A stretch of DNA of 64,000 bases from Gammaproteobacteria bacterium LSUCC0112. Its GTDB lineage: Bacteria; Pseudomonadota; Gammaproteobacteria; Pseudomonadales; Pseudohongiellaceae. The stretch lies in the NCBI GenBank assembly GCA_004535785.1, contig SPIB01000002.1, forward strand, positions 288,320-352,319. Reading direction: 5' to 3'. Shown here piece by piece: positions 36,258-44,579 of the stretch. The notes beneath the pieces are model-generated. The model did not search any database and was not told where the DNA came from. It saw nothing but the letters and a program-made list of their open reading frames with translations. Within the stretch, counting starts at the first letter, position 1; every line of letters starts with the position of its first letter. A program made the translations under genes and the position numbers.

Positions 36258-37092
36258 GATTAGTGACTCCTGCGTTGGTAGGTGGGCTGGCGGACTGACT
36301 GATGGTCTGCGAAATCGCGTCAATATCCTGCTGCAACAGGGTTTTTAATAATGAGGTATAAGACTGTATGCCACGACTGTCAGGATCCAGTTCCAACGGC
36401 GTAAGCCCTCTGGAACTGGCATCACGGAGTCTGGTATCAACAGGTATGGCGGCATGCCAGGTATGTTCTGGCCAGGTCTTTCGCATAAAACGGTAACTGC
36501 TGACACTGGCTTGTGTACGTCGGTCAAATAATGTCGGTACCATCAAGTAGGCTAAAGGTTGTTTACGAGAGCGATTCACCATGCTCAGTGTGTTCAGCAT
36601 GCGTTCTACACCTTTGATTGCCAGGAACTCGGTTTGAACCGGAATAATCAATTTCTGACAAGCAGCCAATGCGTTGATCAACAACACACCAAGGGTCGGT
36701 GGGCTGTCAATAATCACATAATCATAACTTTCCCAGACTTTCGCGAGCGCGCGCGACACCGCCAATCCCATGCCCTCTATGCTGACTGCCGAGCGCTCCA
36801 GTGTTGCCAGTGCGGTACTACCGGGCACCAGATCAAGTCTGGCACTGCTGGTCGATCGGATGGACGCTAACAGCACCTCATCCCGCAACTGTCCCGGACT
36901 GGCAAACCATTCAAACGAGCTTCTGGCTGACTGGTCGGGTGCATAACCAAAATAACTGCCCAGCGACGCCTGCGGATCCAGATCCAGCATCAATACCCGA
37001 TGACCCTGATCTGCCAGAAGGCAGGCTAACGCAACTGTTGTTGTGGTTTTGCCAACTCCGCCTTTTTGATTTGCGACAGCCCAGACACGCAT
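36250..37092 (-). CDS. parC: ParA-like ATPase ParC, chemotaxis array localisation
   Basis: MinD/ParA-type ATPase of 280 aa with deviant Walker A NQKGGVGKTTTTVALA, switch I DLDPQASLGSYFG and Walker B YVIIDSPPTLGVLL. In Vibrio and Pseudomonas the counterpart in this cluster places chemotaxis arrays at the pole; the name is unrelated to topoisomerase IV ParC. ATG 37092 comes right after the cheB stop; the GTG at 37110 would overlap cheB. In Pseudomonas motC and motD separate cheB from this gene; here they are missing. Confidence 0.9.
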   Translation of the reverse strand: MRVWAVANQKGGVGKTTTTVALACLLADQGHRVLMLDLDPQASLGSYFGYAPDQSARSSFEWFASPGQLRDEVLLASIRSTSSARLDLVPGSTALATLERSAVSIEGMGLAVSRALAKVWESYDYVIIDSPPTLGVLLINALAACQKLIIPVQTEFLAIKGVERMLNTLSMVNRSRKQPLAYLMVPTLFDRRTQASVSSYRFMRKTWPEHTWHAAIPVDTRLRDASSRGLTPLELDPDSRGIQSYTSLLKTLLQQDIDAISQTISQSASPPTNAGVTNRA

Positions 37093-37093
37093 G

Positions 37094-38182
37094 TTAGTTG
37101 ATCTCTTCACAAAGTCGTGGTGCGATTTTGGTCAGGCTGAGCACTTCATCAGTCAAACCCGCTTTTGTTACCGCCATCGGCATGCCATAAATCACACTAC
37201 TTGCCTCATCTTGTGACCAGATAGTGGCGCCTTGTGCTTTAAGCATTCTGGCCCCTTCCCTGCCATCGGCGCCCATGCCGGTCAGCACAATCCCTAACAC
37301 CTTGCCACCCAGTTCCCGCGCCGCCGATCCAAAAGTGACATCAAGCGAGGGCTTATAGTTAAGTCGCACATCACCGTCAATCACCCTAATCCTCAGCGGG
37401 AGCCGGCTATCAATCAACATTTGTTTGCCGCCCGGTGCCAGATATGCATGGCCTGCCCTCAACACGTCGCCATCACTAGCTTCTGATATGCGGATTTTAC
37501 AAATCCTGTCCAGCCGTTCTGCAAACGCTTTGGTGAATGTGCCTGGCATGTGCTGAACCAACAACAGGGGTAGCGGAAAGTTCTCCGGCAGTTTTGTTAA
37601 CACTTCTTGCAAAGCCATGGGGCCACCCGTCGAGGCACCGATGATCACCAGATCTCTGCTGGCCCCCGGGCGGCGTCTGATTTGCGCAGGCGCAAGGATC
37701 TGGAGTGCCGGGTTTGTAGCGGTTGTACCCGCTGCAATCTGTGGGCTGCCCGCTACGGATGATCTGAAGTCTGGTATGCGACGACGACTGTTGGATACTG
37801 CCACAATGCGGTCGCACAAAATTCGCTGCAGCTCCTCGGGATGCCTCGAAATATCCTCAAAGTTTTTGGGCAGATAATCGACGGCACCCGCATCCAATGC
37901 ATCCAGTGTAACGCGTGCACCTTCATAACTCAGTGAGGAGAACATCAACACGGGCGTACCCGATTGTTTATTGATATGCCTCAGTGCTGTGATGCCGTCC
38001 ATCACCGGCATCTCATAATCCATGGTGATGACATCAGGCCGCAACGCCTGTGTCTGATCGATGGCTTCCTGACCGTTGGCTGCCGTGCCAACCACCGTCA
38101 ATCTGGCGTCGGCATTTATGAGTTCTGACAGGCGGCGCCTGAAAAAACCGGAATCATCAACAACCAACACCTTTATCTTCAT
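37094..38182 (-). CDS. cheB: chemotaxis response regulator methylesterase CheB
   Basis: Demethylates and deamidates receptors. An N-terminal receiver (VLVVDDSGFFRRRL, phospho-Asp in VITMDYEMPVMDG) is joined by a linker to a methylesterase domain with the catalytic Ser (GASTGGPMALQEVL), His (VQHMPGTFTKAFAERL) and Asp (VLTGMGADGREGARML). Length 362 aa is normal. It follows cheA by 17 bp. No cheR is in the window. Confidence 0.97.
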   Translation of the reverse strand: MKIKVLVVDDSGFFRRRLSELINADARLTVVGTAANGQEAIDQTQALRPDVITMDYEMPVMDGITALRHINKQSGTPVLMFSSLSYEGARVTLDALDAGAVDYLPKNFEDISRHPEELQRILCDRIVAVSNSRRRIPDFRSSVAGSPQIAAGTTATNPALQILAPAQIRRRPGASRDLVIIGASTGGPMALQEVLTKLPENFPLPLLLVQHMPGTFTKAFAERLDRICKIRISEASDGDVLRAGHAYLAPGGKQMLIDSRLPLRIRVIDGDVRLNYKPSLDVTFGSAARELGGKVLGIVLTGMGADGREGARMLKAQGATIWSQDEASSVIYGMPMAVTKAGLTDEVLSLTKIAPRLCEEIN

Positions 38183-38199
38183 CTACACCGTTCCCTGCG

Positions 38200-40293
38200 T
38201 CATGCAGCGTACTTCTTCAACAATCCGGGTACATCCAGAATAATGGCGATACGACCGTCACCCGTAATTGTTGCGCCGGCCATACCGGCGGTGCCGTGCA
38301 GCATTCTGCCCAATGGCTTGATCACCACTTCTTCCTGCCCAATCAGCGTATCAACCACAAAGCCGACACGTTGAGCGCCAATACTGACAATCACCACATT
38401 CGCGGTGCCGTCGTCCTGAATGCTGGTGCCGGAACCATCACTCAGCCAGCGCCGCAAATGGAACAGAGGCAACGCTTTATCCCGGACCGTCACTACTTGC
38501 TGGCCATCCACGACGTGTGTGTTTTTCATGTTCAGATTGAAAATTTCATTGACGCTGGCCAGTGGCAGTGCAAATGTCTGATCACCCACCAGAATCATCA
38601 TGGTTGGCATAATCGCAAGTGTCAGCGGCACTTTGATTTCAATGCGCGAACCTTTGCCTGGCGTAGAATCGATGCTGACCGTGCCGTTGAGTTGTGCGAT
38701 TTTGGTCTTCACAACGTCCATACCAACACCACGTCCGGAAACATCAGAGACTTCCGTTTTGGTAGAGAATCCGGGTGCAAAAATCAACTCAAAACATTCA
38801 GTGCGGGTGAGCCTGTCGGCCGCATCTTTGTCCATCAAGCCTTTTTCGACGGCTTTTCGTCTAAGAAGCTCCGGGTCCATGCCGTTACCGTCATCGCTGA
38901 TGGTCAGCAGGATGTGATCACCCTCCTGCTCAGCAGCCAGCAAAATTGTGCCTTCTCTGGATTTGCCCTTGGCCAGACGTTGCTTGGGTTGTTCAATGCC
39001 ATGATCTACCGCGTTGCGAACAAGGTGCACCAAGGGGTCAGCCAGCGCTTCAACCAGATTCTTGTCAAGGTCGGTCTCTTCGCCATGCAACTCAAGAATG
39101 ACTTCTTTGTTCAGGCTGCGCGCCAGGTCACGCACAACACGCGGGAAGCGACCAAAGACCTTTTTGATGGGTTGCATTCGCGTTTTCATCACAGAGGTCT
39201 GCAGATCAGCTGTTACCAGATCCAGATTTGACACGGCCTTTGACAGCATTTCATCACTGCTGTTGCTGCCAATTCTGACCAGCCGGTTACGAACCAGCAC
39301 CAGTTCACCGACCATGTTCATAATTTCATCAAGGCGGCGGGTGTCGACACGGACGGTGGTTTCGGCGGGAGCTTCTTTAGCCTCAGCACGCTCGGGCGTC
39401 GGCACCACCTGCAATACCGGTGTTGGTGTGCGTGCGGTACTTGCGCCCACGTCAGTGGATTTGTGAGTGCCCGGGTTTTTCGATGCACCTGCCGGGGCAT
39501 TCAGCGGCAGAACGATACCCGCTTTCGGTACGCCCTGATGAACGCCGCCGCCATGTAACTGATCAAGCAGCGCTTCAAACTCATCATCACTGATTTCGTC
39601 TGAGACCGGTGCGGTTTCCAAAACAGCCGCTTCCGGCTTTGCGTTGGCAGTGCCCTGCATCTGATCAAGCAACGCCTCAAACTCTTCTTCGGAGATTTCA
39701 TCATCCGGGCCAGCACTGTTCAAACTGTCAACATTTGCCGTGATCGTCGAACTGCCTTCGCTGCCAGAGGAATCCAGTGCTGCCAACAACTTGTCAAATT
39801 CGTCTTCTGCGATGTCATCGCTGGCACTGTCAGCACTGATGCTGGTACTGTTTGCGATTGATTGGTCTGCGCCGTTGCTTGATCGTTGAGTGTTGGGTAG
39901 CTGCTCCCCTCTGGCGAGTATGGCCAGTGATTCCAACAATGCAGCCGGCGCCGGCTCGGGTGCTTGTCTGATTTTGACGCTGTCGAACATCTCGTTGACA
40001 GCATCAAGTGCCTGCAACACAACATCCATCAGTGCAGGTGACACTTGTTGCTTGCCATTGCGCAGGATGTCAAACAGATTCTCTGTCACGTGGCAGCAGT
40101 CAACCATGGCGCCAAGTTGCAGAAAACCCGCGCCTCCTTTTACGGTATGGAATCCGCGAAAAATCGCATTGAGCAGGTTTTTGTCCTCTGGCTGTTTTTC
40201 AAGTTGAACCAGTTGTTCAGAGAGCAACTCGAGAATTTCGCCGGCTTCCACCAGGAAATCTTCAAGAATCTCTTCATCATCAAAAAAGCTCAT
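38200..40293 (-). CDS. cheA: chemotaxis histidine kinase CheA
   Basis: Domain order: Hpt with phospho-His49 (FRGFHTVKGGAGFL), an acidic low-complexity linker (~130-310), dimerisation (VRVDTRRLDEIMNMVGEL), ATPase (DPLVHLVRNAVDHGIE, DDGNGMDPELLRRKA, GRGVGMDVVKTKI), and a CheW-like C-terminus. No folded CheY-binding P2 domain is obvious. Instead the linker has three spaced copies of a short motif: AEDEFDKLLAAL (162-173), ISEEEFEALLDQ (200-211) and ISDDEFEALLDQ (234-245). These resemble the CheY-binding end of FliM in this same window (LSQDEIDALLHG). Pseudomonas CheA has a similar arrangement. Length 697 aa. Confidence 0.96.
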   Translation of the reverse strand: MSFFDDEEILEDFLVEAGEILELLSEQLVQLEKQPEDKNLLNAIFRGFHTVKGGAGFLQLGAMVDCCHVTENLFDILRNGKQQVSPALMDVVLQALDAVNEMFDSVKIRQAPEPAPAALLESLAILARGEQLPNTQRSSNGADQSIANSTSISADSASDDIAEDEFDKLLAALDSSGSEGSSTITANVDSLNSAGPDDEISEEEFEALLDQMQGTANAKPEAAVLETAPVSDEISDDEFEALLDQLHGGGVHQGVPKAGIVLPLNAPAGASKNPGTHKSTDVGASTARTPTPVLQVVPTPERAEAKEAPAETTVRVDTRRLDEIMNMVGELVLVRNRLVRIGSNSSDEMLSKAVSNLDLVTADLQTSVMKTRMQPIKKVFGRFPRVVRDLARSLNKEVILELHGEETDLDKNLVEALADPLVHLVRNAVDHGIEQPKQRLAKGKSREGTILLAAEQEGDHILLTISDDGNGMDPELLRRKAVEKGLMDKDAADRLTRTECFELIFAPGFSTKTEVSDVSGRGVGMDVVKTKIAQLNGTVSIDSTPGKGSRIEIKVPLTLAIMPTMMILVGDQTFALPLASVNEIFNLNMKNTHVVDGQQVVTVRDKALPLFHLRRWLSDGSGTSIQDDGTANVVIVSIGAQRVGFVVDTLIGQEEVVIKPLGRMLHGTAGMAGATITGDGRIAIILDVPGLLKKYAA

Positions 40294-40322
40294 AGTGCGA
40301 CTCTCATTATGGTCAACTGCGG

Positions 40323-41147
40323 TTAAAAACCCAGGCTGGACAATAACTCATCAACATCGTCCTGCCCGGACACCACATCTTTTCTAGAGGCTGTGCTCAT
40401 TTGCGGGCCTTCAGCCTTGATACGTTGTTGCGCATCCAGTTGTGTTTTAACAGTGACTGGCGACTGTATGCCTGCTACTGCTTCAACATTGCTGGCGATT
40501 TTGACAAGGCGGACCAGACTTTTCTCAACATCGCTGACCAGCTCGATCACACGCTTGATGACTTGCCCGCTCAAATCCTGGTACCCCTGAGCCATCAGAA
40601 TATCGGTCAGTCGGCTATGAATGCCTTGTCCATCATCAGCGACCTTGGCAAGGTAGGCATCAATGCGATCAAAAAGCGCCGCCTGATCCGCACTAAGAGT
40701 CGATTGTTGGGAAACAAAGGCATGCCAATCGCGTTTGAGGTCGGCACTAGAATCAACCAGCGTCTGGACAATAGGCGTTGCTTCATCAACCCTATCCATG
40801 GTCAGATTGGCAGCATCTTCGGTCATTTTAATGACGTAGTTCAGGCGGCTGCGTGCATCCACCATCTCGGACAGTTCGTGTTCAACTTTTGCGGACGCAT
40901 GAAGACCAATATCAAGATGGAAGTCGCGCAGTGCGTTGTGCAACGCACGCGTCAGTCTCCCGACTTCATGATACAGCGTCTCATCCCGTGTCATATTGAT
41001 CTGACGAATCAGCTCGCTGGCGGTTGCCAGATCGTTGCCTTCCAGACTGGACATTAACGCCCGGGTGCGATCCCGCAATGCCATGGTGAAGTGTTCAGCA
41101 GCCAGATCTGCTGCGTCCTGCAAACTCATTTCCTGAGATGTTGGCAT
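40323..41147 (-). CDS. cheZ: CheY-P phosphatase CheZ
   Basis: Long four-helix-bundle phosphatase that resets CheY. The catalytic motif is ILMAQGYQDLSGQVIKRVIEL, with the Asp and Gln that attack CheY-P, and the protein ends in the CheY-binding helix DDVDELLSSLGF. I start at ATG 41147 (274 aa), with GAGG eight bases upstream; the ORF start at 41195 lies inside cheY. It starts 10 bp after the cheY stop. Confidence 0.95.
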   Translation of the reverse strand: MPTSQEMSLQDAADLAAEHFTMALRDRTRALMSSLEGNDLATASELIRQINMTRDETLYHEVGRLTRALHNALRDFHLDIGLHASAKVEHELSEMVDARSRLNYVIKMTEDAANLTMDRVDEATPIVQTLVDSSADLKRDWHAFVSQQSTLSADQAALFDRIDAYLAKVADDGQGIHSRLTDILMAQGYQDLSGQVIKRVIELVSDVEKSLVRLVKIASNVEAVAGIQSPVTVKTQLDAQQRIKAEGPQMSTASRKDVVSGQDDVDELLSSLGF

Positions 41148-41157
41148 CGTCCTTTCC

Positions 41158-41538
41158 TCAACTTGCGGCTTCAATGCGTTCAAAGATTTTTTCAATCTTC
41201 TCCTGCAAAGCGGCAGCGGTGAAAGGCTTCACAACGTAACCATTAACACCGGCTTGCGCTGCGGCAATGATCTGATCACGTTTGGCTTCTGCGGTGACCA
41301 TCAAAATCGGCAAGGTTTTGAGTTTTTCGCTGGCGCGACAGGCAACCAGTAGCTCGATGCCGGTCATGCCAGGCATGTTCCAGTCGGTAATCAGAAAATC
41401 GAAATTACCTTTCTCCAGCATTGGTAACGCAGAGCTGCCATCATCTGCTTCAGCAGTATTGGTAAATCCGAGATCTCTCAACAGATTTTTGATAATACGG
41501 CGCATTGTTGAAAAGTCGTCAACAATGAGAATTTTCAT
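41158..41538 (-). CDS. cheY: chemotaxis response regulator CheY
   Basis: Single receiver domain (126 aa) that binds FliM when phosphorylated. [22 protein letters not shown] holds the metal-binding Asp pair, Asp52 in ITDWNMPGM is the phospho-acceptor, and Thr (VTAEA) and Lys (VVKPF) complete the site. ATG 41538 is chosen over TTG 41562; GGA lies seven bases upstream. A sigma-28 promoter lies about 80 bp upstream. Confidence 0.97.
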   Translation of the reverse strand: MKILIVDDFSTMRRIIKNLLRDLGFTNTAEADDGSSALPMLEKGNFDFLITDWNMPGMTGIELLVACRASEKLKTLPILMVTAEAKRDQIIAAAQAGVNGYVVKPFTAAALQEKIEKIFERIEAAS

Positions 41539-41615
41539 GTTTTTGTCCAAAACCGCCTCCAACGTACTAGTTCATTCGGGGTACAGTTGTCAGTAAAAGC
41601 TGTTTCCCCAACAGG

Positions 41616-41642
41616 TTATCGCTTGAAATATGAAAAAATTTA
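41616..41642 (-). promoter_or_regulatory. sigma-28 (FliA) promoter of cheYZAB
   Basis: On the minus strand: TAAATTTT, 11-bp spacer, AGCGATAA, against the FliA consensus TAAAGTTT-N11-GCCGATAA. Thirteen of sixteen consensus positions match and the spacer is exact. It lies between the fliA stop and the cheY start. Confidence 0.75.
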
Positions 41643-41719
41643 GGCTTGCCGGATAAAATAAATCGGGAGAGGTATTATTCTCAGGTGCGAGCGAGATCGC
41701 GATTATTATCTGGCGGGTA

Positions 41720-42460
41720 TTATTTCCATTCCTGCAAACGTGAGCGCAGGCGCAGAGCTGCCTGGCTATGGATTTGGCTGACGCGAGATTCACTCACGCC
41801 CAGCACTTCTCCAATTTCTTTGAGATTCAGTTCTTCGTCGTAATACAGCGATAACACCAGCTTTTCGCGCTCAGGCAGGCCATCAATTGCCTCGGCAAGG
41901 TGATGTCGAAACGACTCTTCCTGAAGTTCTTCAGAAGGCCCGGCGATTTCTTCATTCACCGCCTCCAGCACGGAATCCCCGCCGCTTTCGGTCAGATCGT
42001 CAAAGCTGAATAAACGGCTGCCACTCGCATCCTGCAAAATGTTGTGATACGACTCAAGGTCAATGCCCAGTTCTTCGGCCACCTCATGATCCTTGGCGTC
42101 AGTCCCAGTTCTCGATTCCACTGCCCGGACTGCATCAGCAACTTCGCGAGACTTGCGGTGCACGGATCTTGGGGCCCAATCACCACGCCTGATTTCATCC
42201 AGCATGGCACCCCGAATTCGAATGCCGGCATAGGTCTCAAAACTGGCCCCTTTGCTGACATCATACTTTCTAGCGGCTTCAAGCAGGCCGATCATGCCGG
42301 ACTGCACCAGGTCATCCAATTGCACACTTGATGGCATTCTCATCAACAGATGATGGGCAATACGTTTGACCAAGGGTGCATGCAAAATGACAATATCAGA
42401 CATGGAGTCCGACTGCACCTGTTGATACAGGGAGGCGCCACTTGATGCTGTCATAAACAC
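41720..42460 (-). CDS. fliA: flagellar sigma-28 factor FliA
   Basis: RNA polymerase sigma factor for late flagellar and chemotaxis genes, 246 aa. Region 2 (VQLDDLVQSGMIGLLEAARKYD, FETYAGIRIRGAMLDEIRRGDW), region 3 and region 4 (EREKLVLSLYYDEELNLKEIGEVLGVSESRVSQIHSQA) are complete. Its probable first target, the cheY promoter, is immediately downstream. Confidence 0.97.
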   Translation of the reverse strand: MFMTASSGASLYQQVQSDSMSDIVILHAPLVKRIAHHLLMRMPSSVQLDDLVQSGMIGLLEAARKYDVSKGASFETYAGIRIRGAMLDEIRRGDWAPRSVHRKSREVADAVRAVESRTGTDAKDHEVAEELGIDLESYHNILQDASGSRLFSFDDLTESGGDSVLEAVNEEIAGPSEELQEESFRHHLAEAIDGLPEREKLVLSLYYDEELNLKEIGEVLGVSESRVSQIHSQAALRLRSRLQEWK

Positions 42461-42533
42461 CCTCTCAGGGACATTGCGGGTTGGACTGACCAGCGTTGGT
42501 TGTCGATTGTGCTGTCACATTGATCAATTAACA

Positions 42534-43364
42534 TCAAAGCGTACTCTGTACCAATCTTTCAACAAAAAACTCCAGCTGACCACTCGCTTGTGTTCTTACC
42601 GGCCACAAACTGATGGCTCTGGACAAGCGGCGATACGCGTCTGATGCCTTGCTGCCCGGGTAGGCCTCCAGCAGAGGCTTTTGTCTTTGTGACGCTTTAC
42701 GCACATTGTCATCAAAGGGAATATCACCGGCATATCTGAGATTGACATCCAGAAACCGACTGGCAACTGCAGAAAACCGATTAAACAGGTTTTGACCTTC
42801 ATCGGGTGTTCTGGTCATATTTGCCAGTATTCTGAAATCACGCAACTGGCAATCCCGATGCAGTAGTTTGATCAACGCATAGGCATCGGTCATCGAAGAC
42901 GGTTCGTCACAGACTACAACCAGTACTTCCTGCGCGGCACGCACAAAACTGATGACGGAGTCCGAAATGCCTGCAGCAGTGTCAATGACCAGCACGTCCA
43001 GAACCTCAGACAATTCACTGAACGCGCTGATAATGCCGGCATGTTGGCCGGGACCCATACTGACCAGTGACTGTACGCCAGACGATGCTGGTATGACTTT
43101 AATGCCATGAGTCTCAATTAAAATATCAGCAAGACCACACTCGCCTTTGAGCACGTCTTCAATTGTTCGTTGCGCCTTGATGCCCAACAATATGTCAACA
43201 TTGGCCAGCCCCAGGTCTGCGTCCATCAACACAACACGTTTGCCCAGTTGGGCCAGTCCGAGGCTTAGATTGACGGAAATGCTGGTTTTGCCAACGCCTC
43301 CTTTGCCGCCAGTGACAGCAAGCACTTGTATGGGATGCATCCCAACACTCTCCAGATCAGTCAT
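42534..43364 (-). CDS. fleN: flagellar number regulator FleN/FlhG
   Basis: MinD-like ATPase (276 aa) that limits flagellar number and, in Pseudomonas, restrains FleQ. Deviant Walker A is GGKGGVGKTSISVNL, then LMDADLGLANVDILLG and VLVIDTAAGISDSV. A C-terminal segment of ~20 residues could form the membrane-targeting helix. The ATG at 43364 is used; ATG 43340 is a possible alternative with GGAG upstream. Always paired with flhF, as here. Confidence 0.96.
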   Translation of the reverse strand: MTDLESVGMHPIQVLAVTGGKGGVGKTSISVNLSLGLAQLGKRVVLMDADLGLANVDILLGIKAQRTIEDVLKGECGLADILIETHGIKVIPASSGVQSLVSMGPGQHAGIISAFSELSEVLDVLVIDTAAGISDSVISFVRAAQEVLVVVCDEPSSMTDAYALIKLLHRDCQLRDFRILANMTRTPDEGQNLFNRFSAVASRFLDVNLRYAGDIPFDDNVRKASQRQKPLLEAYPGSKASDAYRRLSRAISLWPVRTQASGQLEFFVERLVQSTL

Positions 43365-43404
43365 GCTGTTGATCAGGAATCAACAGTTTTTTCAGTGTTT
43401 CAGT

Positions 43405-44562
43405 CTAAATCGATGCCATGCGACGAAGATCAGGCGTTAATGCGGTCTGACCACCATATTCAGTCATCAAACGCTCACGTTCAACAGGCACTTCTGCTTG
43501 TTGTCGGCCCAGTGACACTGCGCGTCGCACCAGCGCAGTCGCTTGTGCAACGGCGATATCATCTGGTATCGCCTGCCCAAATGTTTCATAGGCCACTGGC
43601 AGTTTTTGTTCGATGGCCAGTGCAAGTGCATCGCCCAGTACACAGGCTTCATCCATATGCGTGAGAATACACGCAGAAATCCCTGCCGTCGAACAGGTTT
43701 TCCATGCGGAGCGCAAAACCTGTGCCTGGCTGGTGACGGGCAGAACAAGCCACTTCTGCAGGTTAATCACACTGCGCAAGATTGCCAGTTGGCGTTGCTG
43801 TTCCGGGTGTCCCGCCGGCAGGCCTGCGGTATCAATCAAAATCAGTTTTTTGTGACTCAATCCAGCCAGTGTTTCCGCTAAGGTGTGTTGTTCATCCACC
43901 ACTTTGACAGTCACACCCAATATACGACCCAAGGTGCGCAATTGTTCATGGGCAGCCAGCCTGAAACTGTCTGTTGTCACCAATGCCACGCTGTCAGCAC
44001 CCTGCTCCAATACATAACGTGTCGCGAGTTTGGCTATCGTTGTGGTTTTACCCGCGCCGGTTGGACCAACAAAGGCAAATCGCCCGCCTGCCTGCACAGG
44101 ATCGCTACCAACAACGGGAACAGTTTTTACCAGCGCTGCCAGTACCTGCTTCCAGTTCTGATCAATGGTTTTTCCAGTGGCAGCTTTGTCAGCTAATTGA
44201 CGTGTCAGAAAACCGGGGATACCCATGGCGGTCAGACGTTCCCAGACAACGGCCTGAGCCGGTGAGCGATTTGAGAATTGCTCCCATGCCAGGCCATTGA
44301 TACGTTGTTGTAACAAGGTACGAATGCTGTGCAGTTCAGAGCGCATCGCGCCAAATTCAGCTTTGCTGACATTGGCTTCAGCGGATTTAGCTGCTGCAAC
44401 AGGTTTGGATACAGGCGCGGCAGGTGCCAGTGTCGCAATCACTTCGACACCACCCGCTGGCAAGCTGCGGCTGGACAAGATGGCAGCATCATCTCCCAGT
44501 TCATCCCTGACTTGCATCATCGCCTGACGCATGTCTTTTGCCTGTATTTTCTTGAGTTGCAT
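43405..44562 (-). CDS. flhF: flagellar placement GTPase FlhF
   Basis: SRP-type GTPase (385 aa) that sets the polar site of the flagellum. It begins with a B domain (KKIQAKDMRQAMMQVRDELG), has a variable middle, and an NG domain with GPTGAGKTTTIAKLATRYV, TTDSFRLAAHEQLRTLGRIL, LILIDTAGLPAGH and THMDEA. Together with FleN it predicts a single or few polar flagella. Confidence 0.97.
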   Translation of the reverse strand: MQLKKIQAKDMRQAMMQVRDELGDDAAILSSRSLPAGGVEVIATLAPAAPVSKPVAAAKSAEANVSKAEFGAMRSELHSIRTLLQQRINGLAWEQFSNRSPAQAVVWERLTAMGIPGFLTRQLADKAATGKTIDQNWKQVLAALVKTVPVVGSDPVQAGGRFAFVGPTGAGKTTTIAKLATRYVLEQGADSVALVTTDSFRLAAHEQLRTLGRILGVTVKVVDEQHTLAETLAGLSHKKLILIDTAGLPAGHPEQQRQLAILRSVINLQKWLVLPVTSQAQVLRSAWKTCSTAGISACILTHMDEACVLGDALALAIEQKLPVAYETFGQAIPDDIAVAQATALVRRAVSLGRQQAEVPVERERLMTEYGGQTALTPDLRRMASI

Positions 44563-44579
44563 GATATTTTCCTTTTAAC

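Noticed and set aside
38296-39231. 311-codon open frame on the plus strand opposite cheA
   Set aside because: It is antisense to the conserved CheA catalytic domains, has no family-like motif and no ribosome site. Long antisense frames arise from codon bias.
40401-41057. 218-codon open frame on the plus strand opposite cheZ
   Set aside because: Antisense to a clear CheZ; no motif or ribosome site.
41589-41597. FleQ half-site GTCAGTAAA in the cheY leader (also at 63681-63689)
   Set aside because: Only the left half matches and the right arm is absent; short matches like this are expected by chance.
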